Assembly: GCF_000878195.1 (NCBI RefSeq) | Contig: NZ_JXST01000018.1 | Location: forward strand, 1-64,000 | DNA: 64,000 nt | DNA from: Mycolicibacterium llatzerense | Lineage (GTDB): Bacteria; Actinomycetota; Actinomycetes; Mycobacteriales; Mycobacteriaceae | Direction: 5' to 3' | Part shown: positions 24,139 to 31,328 of the stretch, piece after piece | How positions within the stretch are numbered: the first letter of the stretch is position 1 | Layout of the letters: each line of letters begins with the position of its first letter | The notes under the pieces: generated by a model | The model's input: only the letters and a program-made list of their open reading frames with translations | The model's database searches: none | Told to the model about the DNA's origin: nothing | Position numbers and translations under genes: made by a program

Positions 24139-25191
24139 ATGCGTGCACCCTTCCGTTCAGACCCCTTCGCCCCGGCGGGTCCGCGCCACCATGTGGCGCC
24201 GCTCTTGCCCCCGTCGCGCGGCCCGTTGTCCGACACCGTGATCAAGCTGCTGTGCGAGCGTGCGCCGTGCTCTCATCTGACCCGGATTGAGACACCACTC
24301 GGCGATGCCGACCCGTTCGGCCTCGATCTTCAACTGGCGCTCTATCTTTGCTACGAGTTGCACTATCGCGGGTTCGTCGACGTTGACCCCCGATGGGAAT
24401 GGGACGGCGCCCTGTTGCACTTGCGCGGTCGCATGGAAACTGTCTTCCTCGATGCCGTGCGCAGCGAGGTCGGCACCATCACGGCCGACGATGACCCCAC
24501 GACCGAGATAGACAAGCTGTCCACCGTCCGCCCCGGCAGCCCAAGTGTGTCGGCGTACCTGCGCGATGGGGGCACCTGGGCACAGATGCAGGAATTCTTC
24601 GTGCACCGCTCGCTGTATCACCTCAAAGAGGGTGACCCCCACGCCTGGGTGATCCCACGACTCACCGGACAGGCCAAGGCCTCATTTGTGGCTGTGGAGT
24701 TCGACGAATACGGCGCTGGACACGGCCGCAACGTTCACCAGGAGCTATTCGCCGATCTACTGGAGGCCGCCGGCCTGGACCATGGCTATCTGGCCTACCT
24801 CGACGCCGTTGCCGCCGAGACGCTGGCTGTGGTCAACGTGATGTCCCTGTTCAGCCTGCACCGAGGGTTGCGGGGCGCCGCCGTGGGCCACTTCGCGGCC
24901 ACCGAGATCACTTCGCCCCCGGGAGCGTATCGACTGGTGGAGGCGTTGCGTCGCCTACGCGCACCACAACCGTGTGTGCGGTTCTACGCCGAACACGTCG
25001 AGGCCGACGCGGTACACGAACAGGTGGTGCGCACCGATGTGATCGACAACCTGTTACTGCACGAGCCGCAGTTGGCCAGCGACGTCGTGTTCGGGATGCG
25101 TGCGTTCGTCAGCCTCGAGAATCGTCTCGAACACCTCATGTTGGACAGCTGGAACGACGGCCGATCTTCGTTGCAACAGCTGCAGCGGTAG
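24139..25191 (+). CDS. Iron-containing redox enzyme, haem-oxygenase-like fold
   Basis: 350 aa, matching the haem-oxygenase-like iron redox family (PF14518): ALYLCYELHYRGF near 75-87, EFFVHRSLYHLKEGD with His pairs, FVAVEFDEYGAGH, HRGLRGAAVGHFAATEI and RFYAEHVEADAVHEQV supply the Glu/His ligands expected of a di-iron site in a helical bundle. The substrate is unknown. Family members in actinobacteria often lie near CDGSH and methyltransferase genes, as here within 3 kb. A flavin reductase follows 83 bp downstream and could supply electrons. Confidence 0.82.
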   Translation: MRAPFRSDPFAPAGPRHHVAPLLPPSRGPLSDTVIKLLCERAPCSHLTRIETPLGDADPFGLDLQLALYLCYELHYRGFVDVDPRWEWDGALLHLRGRMETVFLDAVRSEVGTITADDDPTTEIDKLSTVRPGSPSVSAYLRDGGTWAQMQEFFVHRSLYHLKEGDPHAWVIPRLTGQAKASFVAVEFDEYGAGHGRNVHQELFADLLEAAGLDHGYLAYLDAVAAETLAVVNVMSLFSLHRGLRGAAVGHFAATEITSPPGAYRLVEALRRLRAPQPCVRFYAEHVEADAVHEQVVRTDVIDNLLLHEPQLASDVVFGMRAFVSLENRLEHLMLDSWNDGRSSLQQLQR

Positions 25192-25274
25192 GCCAACAAT
25201 GTCGCGTATGCCGTTGTGGCCATTGGCCTATCAGATGTCCAGGTGTTGGATTCCGGCACAGTTGGCAGGTGAGG

Positions 25275-25802
25275 ATGATGGACGGTAACAGCGCATTTGA
25301 GGATTTCGTCGGGCTGCTCGACTACCCGATGTTCATCGTCACCGCACACGCCCGCGGCGATATGGGTGGGTGCTTGGTCGGTTTCGCCACCCAGGCCAGC
25401 ATCACTCCCCCGATCTTTCTCGTCGGCTTGTCCCAGCCGAACCACACACTGTCGGTAGCGCATCAGGCGACTCATCTCGGGGTGCATCTGATGGCCAGGG
25501 AGAATATCGAGTTGTGTCGGCTCTTCGGCGGTCAAACGAACGACGCAGTCAACAAATTCGACTTTTGCGCGTGGCATCTGGGTCCGGAGGGCACCCCGAT
25601 CTTGGACGCGGCCGAAGCCTGGTTTGTCGGAGCTGTCGTGCGGCGCCTCGATATGGGCGGCGACCATGTGGGCTATCTGTTGAAGCCGCTGGCCGGGCAT
25701 CGCGCTGAGAACCCACGTGCCCCAGTGTCATTCGACGATGTCAAAGACCTCGAACCCGGGCATCGGGCTCAAGCACCGCTACCGGAAGCCCAGAACGGAT
25801 GA
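25275..25802 (+). CDS. Flavin reductase-like FMN-binding protein
   Basis: 175 aa from the ATG at 25275 (25278 also possible) with AGGTGAGG in front. FVGLLDYPMFIVTAHA, GGCLVGFATQASITPPIFLV and LGVHLMAREN fit the FMN-binding split-barrel of flavin reductases. It likely reduces free flavin with NAD(P)H and may serve the redox enzyme upstream. It converges on the hemophore-like gene with 27 bp between stops. Confidence 0.82.
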   Translation: MMDGNSAFEDFVGLLDYPMFIVTAHARGDMGGCLVGFATQASITPPIFLVGLSQPNHTLSVAHQATHLGVHLMARENIELCRLFGGQTNDAVNKFDFCAWHLGPEGTPILDAAEAWFVGAVVRRLDMGGDHVGYLLKPLAGHRAENPRAPVSFDDVKDLEPGHRAQAPLPEAQNG

Positions 25803-25829
25803 GCTCCGCCAGCACGGCAAAAGAACTGG

Positions 25830-26216
25830 TCAGCCTGCCATGAACTCGTCGTAGGCCGAGGCCATCTCGGGCGAGAGCACCGCGACATTGCACGCGCGTT
25901 GGGTGTCACCGATCGGCGCCAGGATGCCCTTGAGTTCGAAGTACTCCTGCGGGTTGGCCGTGAAGTACGTTCTGATGTTGGCGGCCGCAGCCTCGCGCGG
26001 TTGCGTATAGACCGCGGATACGGCCTGGTCTGCGCCAGGGTGCGCATTCAAATAGCCGCGCGCCACGCCAAGCACCGACTGGACGGTCGCATTGACGGAC
26101 TCTCGACTGCAGTCGCTCGGAGCGGCGCCGGCGATCGGTGCCATTGCGGCCGCAATCACCGTTCCAGCGGCCAACGCAGTGAGGGCCAGTTGGGAATTTG
26201 AGTTGAGTTTGAGCAT
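25830..26216 (-). CDS. Secreted hemophore-related protein
   Basis: 128 aa. Signal peptide about 1-31 (LALTALAAGTVIAAAMAPIA, then GAAPS). Mature segment SDCSRESVNATVQSVLGVARGYLNAHPGAD (read in parts) with Cys near 36 and Cys near 109 (TQRACNVA) fits the Rv0203-type haem-binding family of mycobacteria, which shuttles haem to membrane transporters. A full SigF promoter lies about 50 bp upstream, linking haem handling to the stress regulon. Confidence 0.75.
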   Translation of the reverse strand: MLKLNSNSQLALTALAAGTVIAAAMAPIAGAAPSDCSRESVNATVQSVLGVARGYLNAHPGADQAVSAVYTQPREAAAANIRTYFTANPQEYFELKGILAPIGDTQRACNVAVLSPEMASAYDEFMAG

Positions 26217-26266
26217 CAGGCGAAATCCTTGAAGTAGTTGCTATTGCGATTCCCCGACGTGGGCGG

Positions 26267-26292
26267 ATACCCCGGTTCGGGTAGGCACAAAC
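26267..26292 (-). promoter_or_regulatory. SigF-type promoter, GTTT-N16-GGGTAT
   Basis: GTTT (26292-26289), 16 bases, GGGTAT (26272-26267) on the minus strand: a complete consensus match. Transcription would start near 26260, 44 nt before the hemophore-like gene. Confidence 0.8.
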
Positions 26293-26507
26293 ATCCGAAC
26301 CCACTGGCGGGCAATGTTCTCGAGTGGGTCGGAAGAATCACGACAACAGGAGGCCAGACAGTCAGCGGTTCGGATGTTACGCGCTGGCGACATGTCAGCT
26401 TCTCACAGTGGTTGACTAGGGCCGAATAGGTACGAATTGACCTGTGGGCATTACTGATTGCGATTTGGCATGACGCAATCCGTTACCCACGGGGTGACGA
26501 CGAGTGG

Positions 26508-26681
26508 TCAGCCTCGGAAGACGTCCTTGACCTTCTCGCCGGCCTGCTTCAGGTTGCTCTTGGCCTGATCCTTGCGACCCTCGGCCTCGGTGTCTTTGTC
26601 TCCGGTTGCCTGCCCGACCTTCTCCTTGGCCTTTCCGGCCAGCTCTTCTGCCTTGTTTTTGGCCTTGTCGACGGCGCCCAT
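26508..26681 (-). CDS. Short CsbD-like stress protein
   Basis: 57 aa from the ATG at 26681 with AAAGGAG in front; longer upstream reading frames lack any signal. MGAVDKAKNKAEELAGKAKE and KVGQATGDKD, EGRKDQAKSNLKQAGEKVKD is the compact CsbD pattern of repeated Lys/Ala/Glu helices. Very charged, soluble, probably intrinsically helical. Third CsbD-type gene of the window. Confidence 0.85.
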   Translation of the reverse strand: MGAVDKAKNKAEELAGKAKEKVGQATGDKDTEAEGRKDQAKSNLKQAGEKVKDVFRG

Positions 26682-26759
26682 GTGCTTCTCCTTTGGTAAT
26701 GCTTGGCCGGCCACGGTTTCGCAATGTGGAAATGACATCGCCACGCGGCCAATTACCGA

Positions 26760-26784
26760 GTACCCGGATTGGCGACGTCTAACC
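26760..26784 (-). promoter_or_regulatory. Weak SigF-like promoter before the short CsbD gene
   Basis: GGTT (26784-26781), 15 bases, GGGTAC (26765-26760) on the minus strand. The -35 reads GGTTA, one base off GGTTT, and the spacing is at the short end. About 70 nt of leader would precede the ATG. Confidence 0.4.
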
Positions 26785-26939
26785 GTTCTCGGCGGATCCA
26801 AATTCGGCGCTCGCGCTATCGTCCAGCACTCACGTCCTACGCCGCCGGATTGGTTGGGGGTTTGACTCGGCCGATTGTAGGGAATCTCAGTCTGAAGTCC
26901 TGGAGCTACCAGTACCCATGATTGTCGAGAGGTCCACAG

Positions 26940-27635
26940 TTGACCATTACGCACCACTCGGTGTTTGACGCGGTTGTCGTCGACAAGGGTGTTTATGCGC
27001 CGCAAGAGGATTCGCGGTTGCTCATCGATGCACTCAGTTCGGCATCCATCGCTGCGGGGCGGCGGGTGCTGGACCTGTGCACTGGCAGTGGAGTGGTGGC
27101 AATCGCAGCCGCCCAACTCGGAGCGGCCAGCGTCACAGCATTCGACATCTGCCCGAGGGCAGTCAGCTGCTCGCGGGCCAACGCCGATATGGTCGGAGTG
27201 GACGTAGGGATTCGTCTCGGCACGCTGGACCACGCGCTGGCCGCGGGGCCTTTCGACCTGGTGGTGTGCAATCCCCCTTATGTTCCGATGGGCCCCGACA
27301 GCGATACCGAAGCGATCCCGTCGACGGCCGGTCGCGCCCTGGCATGGAACGCCGGTCGCGACGGGCGCGAGGTGCTCGGTCCGCTCTGCGAATGGGCGAC
27401 GACGCTCTTGGCCGAGGGCGGCACCCTCATGCTGGTGCAGTCAGAGTTCGCCGGAATCGAGGAATCGCTGCAGTCCCTGAGATCGTCGGGTCTCGACGCA
27501 GAAATCGTTGCTCAGCAATGGATTCCGTTTGGACCGGTACTGTCGGCGCGCGCACGCTGGCTCGAGCACACCGGACGGCTGCCGCGCGGCCGCCGACATG
27601 AACAGATCGCGGTGATCCGCGCGGACAAGCGATGA
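26940..27635 (+). CDS. HemK-type class I methyltransferase
   Basis: 231 aa from a TTG at 26940 with GAGAGG seven bases upstream (another TTG at 26922 is in frame). VYAPQEDSRLLIDAL, the SAM motif VLDLCTGSGVVAIAAAQLGA (about 43-62), VTAFDICPRAV and the catalytic-type NPPYVPMG define the HemK/PrmC-like N5-glutamine methyltransferase group, here without the N-terminal release-factor-binding domain. Similar to the eukaryotic HEMK2 type. Coupled to the CDGSH gene by a 4-bp overlap. Confidence 0.85.
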   Translation: MTITHHSVFDAVVVDKGVYAPQEDSRLLIDALSSASIAAGRRVLDLCTGSGVVAIAAAQLGAASVTAFDICPRAVSCSRANADMVGVDVGIRLGTLDHALAAGPFDLVVCNPPYVPMGPDSDTEAIPSTAGRALAWNAGRDGREVLGPLCEWATTLLAEGGTLMLVQSEFAGIEESLQSLRSSGLDAEIVAQQWIPFGPVLSARARWLEHTGRLPRGRRHEQIAVIRADKR

Positions 27636-27865
27636 GCGACTCCACGCGACGCCTTGTCCGGGTGGTGCCGTCCGGCCCGATACTGGTGGAGGGCCCTGTT
27701 CGGATCGAGTTGGCCGACGGTCGCATCGTTGAGTCTGACCGGTTCATGGTCGGGATCTGCACCTGCCGCCGCAGCAAGATCTATCCACTGTGTGATACCT
27801 CGCACCGCACCGTCGTCCGCAATTCATCAGCACAGCGTTCGGCACCACAAGATTCCGTCGATTGA
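27632..27865 (+). CDS. CDGSH iron-sulphur protein
   Basis: 77 aa. GICTCRRSKIYPLCDTSH (about 42-59) carries the three Cys and one His ligands of the CDGSH [2Fe-2S] cluster (CxC...CDxSH). N-terminal half is a small beta domain. Such proteins transfer electrons or clusters. ATGA overlap with the methyltransferase gene means coupled translation. Confidence 0.9.
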   Translation: MSDSTRRLVRVVPSGPILVEGPVRIELADGRIVESDRFMVGICTCRRSKIYPLCDTSHRTVVRNSSAQRSAPQDSVD

Positions 27866-28016
27866 CCACCACCCCGTTGCGCGCTTGGCGAGCCGGCCGT
27901 CATGGCGATGTTGGCACCGGCCTTGATGGACTTGCGCGCATGGCTCTCCTAGGGGTCGGACACGGGCGGATCGTTTGCGCTTCATTGCGTTCTAGTGCGT
28001 TTGAGCCGGACCCGCG

Positions 28017-28042
28017 GTTTGGTAGCCCGCCGGTATGGGTAT
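28017..28042 (+). promoter_or_regulatory. SigF-type promoter, GTTT-N16-GGGTAT
   Basis: GTTT at 28017-28020, 16 bases, GGGTAT at 28037-28042: full consensus match. Start near 28049, 47 nt before the GTG of the DUF6131 gene. The 230-bp gap it lies in holds no other recognisable gene. Confidence 0.8.
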
Positions 28043-28095
28043 CCCTGTCAGCAGTGATCGCGGTTGGAGCGGTCTACAAAAGTTAGGCGGTTGAC

Positions 28096-28251
28096 GTGAT
28101 CATCTTGGGAGTCATTTTGCTTGTTCTCGGGTACGCACTGGCGGTGCCCATTCTCGAGACCATTGGCACCATCCTGCTGGTTGTAGGTGCTGTGCTGTGG
28201 ATCCTCGGCGCAGTGGGGCGCCCGGTCGGTGGACGCAAGGTCTGGTTCTAA
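28096..28251 (+). CDS. DUF6131-type hydrophobic mini-protein
   Basis: 51 aa from the GTG at 28096: (M)IILGVILLVLGYALAVPI, a turn, TILLVVGAVLWILGAVG, and the basic end RPVGGRKVWF. Same two-helix plan and C-terminal GR-x-x-GGR motif as the gene at 9243-9419, without its tandem duplication. Inner-membrane peptide of unknown role. Under a full-consensus SigF promoter, as its paralogue is. Confidence 0.75.
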   Translation: MIILGVILLVLGYALAVPILETIGTILLVVGAVLWILGAVGRPVGGRKVWF

Positions 28252-28292
28252 CTCGCCGACCTCCCCCGCGCGCCATCACTGACGAGCGATGA

Positions 28293-28323
28293 CCCGATCT
28301 CCTTGCCGGCCAAAGAGATCGGG
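28293..28323. terminator. Hairpin between convergent DUF6131 and CsbD genes
   Basis: CCCGATCTC and GAGATCGGG pair around a 13-nt loop, 42 bp after the DUF6131 stop and 19 bp before the CsbD stop, so it can serve both strands. Confidence 0.55.
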
Positions 28324-28341
28324 CCACCGGGCTATTTTGGC

Positions 28342-28578
28342 CTACTGGTTGGCTCGTTGCCTCTGCTCAGCGACTTTTGCTGCTGCGCGCGCCGATTCGG
28401 CTTGGGCTTCCTTCTTTGCGGCATCCCGCTCCGCCTCACCTTTGTCCTGCTGAGCTTGGCCCTCGCGGACAAGGTCGTCGCGACCCGTCACGGTGCCGGC
28501 GACCTCTTTGACTTTGCCCTTGACACCCTCGACTACTCCCTTGAGACCCTCTTCAGGACCACTATTGTGTTCACCCAC
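28342..28578 (-). CDS. CsbD-family general stress protein, paralogue
   Basis: 78 aa from a GTG at 28578. VVEGVKGKVKEVAGTVTGRD then DLVREGQAQQDKGEAERDAAKK is nearly the same as in the protein at 9662-9910, and the helical tail is likewise Ala/Glu/Lys-rich. Soluble and highly charged. It stands near a DUF6131 gene just as the other copy does, so a CsbD-DUF6131 pair appears twice in the window. Confidence 0.88.
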   Translation of the reverse strand: MGEHNSGPEEGLKGVVEGVKGKVKEVAGTVTGRDDLVREGQAQQDKGEAERDAAKKEAQAESARAAAKVAEQRQRANQ

Positions 28579-28670
28579 AGCGTTTCTCCTCGGTTGGTAA
28601 GCCCCACGTGAACGATTCGTGCGTCACATTTCATGACGGCGGGCCGGGGCCGGCACCCACTACCAATCGG

Positions 28671-28695
28671 GTTCCCCGTCAGACCGCGGCGAAAC
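28671..28695 (-). promoter_or_regulatory. Candidate SigF-type promoter, GTTT-N15-GGGAAC
   Basis: GTTT (28695-28692), 15 bases, GGGAAC (28676-28671) on the minus strand, 86 nt before the CsbD start allowing for the start point. Same -10 variant as before the other CsbD gene at 9662. Confidence 0.45.
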
Positions 28696-28720
28696 CCGTT
28701 GTGCAGAACCGGTTGCCCCG

Positions 28721-30322
28721 TCACACGGCGGCGGAAATGCGTGCGGGAATCTGCGCCATGGCGTATTCGGCGAGCGCGGTGATGGTCAGGGCCGGGTTGA
28801 CGCCGGGGTTGGCCGGCATCGCGGAGCCGTCGCAGATGAGCATGTTGTGATAGCCGTGAACGCGTAGGTTCGCATCGATGACTCCCTCGGCGCGGGTGGC
28901 GCCGATGACGGCGCCACCGAGCAGGTGGGCGGTGGAGGGGATGTTGCCGAGCGCCTCCAGCACGTTGCTCTGGGCGATGCCCCCCGTCCGTTCGGCCAGC
29001 CAGCGCGCGGCTTGGTTGCCTTTGTCGATGTAAGTCGGGGCAGGATTGTCGGCGTTCGCGGCGGTGGACAACCGATAGCCGCTCCCCCACCGGCGTTTTC
29101 GGGCGCGAAACGAGATCGCATTGTCGCGTGACTGCATCACCAACAACATCACCGTGCGCCGACTCCAGCCCCGTGGCCGCAGCGTCGCCAGCCAGCGTCG
29201 CGGATGCCGCACGATGGCGGCAATCCATTTCAGGGGCCGGGTCACCCGGGTGCCGTCACCGACCAGCACGGTGTAGAGCAGGCTGAGCATGTCGGCGTTC
29301 GGCCCATAGGTGAGAAGTTCGATGTGGGTGTCGGCGTCGACCTGGACGCTGCTGCTGGCGGTGACATCCCGCCAGCTGCCCTGATCGTCGGGCAGCAACA
29401 CGGTCAGCACGGATTCGCTGTTGGTGCGCACCAATTCGCCGAGACGGTCGCTCAGGTAGGGCAGCGAGCCACCGTGTTTGCAGTTGGCGAGCAGTTCGTT
29501 GGTGCCCAAGGCCCCGCCGGCGAACACCACACCGCGTGTCGTGTAGATCTGTCGGTGGCCGCCGGTGGGATGGATGGTGGTGACGTGGAAGCCGTCGCTG
29601 CCGTCGGCATTTCCCGCCGGGGTGACATCGATGGCCTGGTGCTCGGGCAGGATGTGCACGCCGTTGCGCTCGGCGAACCACAGGTAGTTCTGGGTCAGGG
29701 AGTTCACTGCCCCGACGCGGCAGCCGACCATGCAGGCACCGCAGCGGGTGCAGCCGGTGCGGTCGGGGCCGGCGCCGCCGAAGTAGGGGTCGGGCACTGT
29801 TTTTCCCGGTTCGCCGAAGAACACTCCCGTGGGTGCGCGGCTGACGGCGTCTTCGGTGCCGAAGTGCCGGCCCATTTCGCGAATCCATTGTTGGTGAACC
29901 GAATCGAACGGGACCGGAGCCGCGCCGAGCATTCGTTCTGCGGTGTCGTAGTGCGGCCTGAGGCGCTGTTCCCAGTCGCCGAGCTCGCGCCATTGGGCGT
30001 CACCGAAGAACTCTTTCTTGGCGCGATAGAGGACGCCGCCGTAGACCAGACTGCCGCCGCCGACACCGCTTTGGGAGGGGAAGAAGATGTGGCGGAATAT
30101 CGAGGTGCGCATGATGCCCAGCTTGCCCAACCGCGGCGCCCAGGTGTACTTGTCGGTTTGCCACGCCGACCTGGGTAGGTCCTGCGGAGCGTAGCGGCGG
30201 CCGCGTTCGAGCACCCCGACGCGAAACCCTTTCTCCGACAGACGTAGTGCTGAGACACTGCCGCCGAAACCCGATCCGATCACCAGCCAGTCGTAGTCAA
30301 AAGCCCCATCACGGGTGGTCAT
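28721..30322 (-). CDS. GMC-family FAD oxidoreductase, cholesterol-oxidase-like
   Basis: 533 aa. FAD-binding VIGSGFGGSVSALRLSEKG at about 16-34; GVGGGSLVYGGVL; a cysteine-rich segment GCTRCGACMVGCRVGA near 195; and the C-terminal VIDANLRVHGYHNMLICDGS with ANPGVNPALTITALAE, the usual second FAD segment. Closely related in plan to the ChoD-type protein at 61915-63639. Oxidises an alcohol or sterol-like substrate. Last gene of the five-gene operon starting at 34703; overlaps the preceding gene by 14 bp. Confidence 0.88.
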   Translation of the reverse strand: MTTRDGAFDYDWLVIGSGFGGSVSALRLSEKGFRVGVLERGRRYAPQDLPRSAWQTDKYTWAPRLGKLGIMRTSIFRHIFFPSQSGVGGGSLVYGGVLYRAKKEFFGDAQWRELGDWEQRLRPHYDTAERMLGAAPVPFDSVHQQWIREMGRHFGTEDAVSRAPTGVFFGEPGKTVPDPYFGGAGPDRTGCTRCGACMVGCRVGAVNSLTQNYLWFAERNGVHILPEHQAIDVTPAGNADGSDGFHVTTIHPTGGHRQIYTTRGVVFAGGALGTNELLANCKHGGSLPYLSDRLGELVRTNSESVLTVLLPDDQGSWRDVTASSSVQVDADTHIELLTYGPNADMLSLLYTVLVGDGTRVTRPLKWIAAIVRHPRRWLATLRPRGWSRRTVMLLVMQSRDNAISFRARKRRWGSGYRLSTAANADNPAPTYIDKGNQAARWLAERTGGIAQSNVLEALGNIPSTAHLLGGAVIGATRAEGVIDANLRVHGYHNMLICDGSAMPANPGVNPALTITALAEYAMAQIPARISAAV

Positions 30323-31328
30323 CGTCGCCTCGGACGGTCACGACGACTTTGCCGGTGGCGCGGCCGTTTTCGACGTAGGCCAACGCATCGAGGGTGGCGT
30401 CGAATGGATACACCCGATCGATGATGGGGTGGATGACGCCGGCATCGACGAGGGCAGCCAGTTCGCGCAGCTGATCCCCGTTCGCGGTCATGAACAGAAA
30501 CGAGTAGTGCACCGAACGTCGTTTGGCTTTGCGCCGCACCGCGAAGCTCAGAGTCCGCATCGCTTGAACCAGCAGCCAGTTCACTCCGAATTCGCGGGCG
30601 AAGTCGGGCTCGGGCGGTCCGGCGACCGAGATGACCCTGCCGCCGGGTTTGACGACCTGAAATGACTTGTCGAGGGTCTCGCCACCCTGGGTATCCAGGA
30701 CGACGTCGTAGTCGCGCAGCTCGGTGGCGAAATCCTGTGTCTTGTAGTCGATCACGATATCGGCGCCGAGTTCCTTCACCCATTCGACGTTCTTGGTGCT
30801 GGTCGTGGTCGCGACAGTGGCGCCCAAGTGTTTGGCCAGTTGAATCGCGATGCTGCCGAGGCCGCCGGAGCCGGCGTGGATGAGCACTTTCTGTCCCGGC
30901 CGCAATTGCGCCTTGTCGACCAGCGCCTGCCAGGCGGTCAGGCTGACCAGTGGCAGCGCGGCGGCTTCGTTCATGTCGATGCTGTCCGGTTTCCTCGCGA
31001 CGTCGTTCTCGTTGACGGCGAGGTACTCGGCGAAGGTGCCGATGCGGTCCTGGTTGGGTTTGGCGTAGACCGCGTCGCCAGGGGCAAATCGCCGCACCCG
31101 TGGGCCGGTCTTGACCACGATGCCCGCCAGATCGTTGCCGAGGACGAGCGGAAGTTTGTAGGGCAGAAGCGGTTTCAGCTCCCCGTTTCTGATCTTGAGG
31201 TCCAGTGGATTGATGCTGGTGGCGTGTATCTGCACGAGGACGTCATCGTCGCGTAGGTCGGGGACGGCACGTTCGACGGCGCTGACCGTGTCTTTCTTGC
31301 CGTAGCGGGTGAGGGCGAACGCTTTCAT
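30309..31328 (-). CDS. NADP-dependent quinone-oxidoreductase-like MDR protein
   Basis: 339 aa from the ATG at 31328, which overlaps the ligase stop (ATGA). MDR-superfamily features: an N-terminal catalytic domain with INPLDLKIRNGELKPLLP and LGNDLAGIVV, and the nucleotide-binding motif VLIHAGSGGLGSIAIQLAK (about 148-166). No structural zinc-binding Cys cluster, so it belongs to the zinc-free quinone reductase/enoyl reductase group. Acts in the coupled catabolic operon. Confidence 0.88.
   Translation of the reverse strand: MKAFALTRYGKKDTVSAVERAVPDLRDDDVLVQIHATSINPLDLKIRNGELKPLLPYKLPLVLGNDLAGIVVKTGPRVRRFAPGDAVYAKPNQDRIGTFAEYLAVNENDVARKPDSIDMNEAAALPLVSLTAWQALVDKAQLRPGQKVLIHAGSGGLGSIAIQLAKHLGATVATTTSTKNVEWVKELGADIVIDYKTQDFATELRDYDVVLDTQGGETLDKSFQVVKPGGRVISVAGPPEPDFAREFGVNWLLVQAMRTLSFAVRRKAKRRSVHYSFLFMTANGDQLRELAALVDAGVIHPIIDRVYPFDATLDALAYVENGRATGKVVVTVRGDDDHP

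Noticed and set aside
27866..28010. Possible gene remnant on the minus strand (GGAGAG before an ATG near 27940)
   Set aside because: The frame closes after 13 codons and other frames give no recognisable domain.
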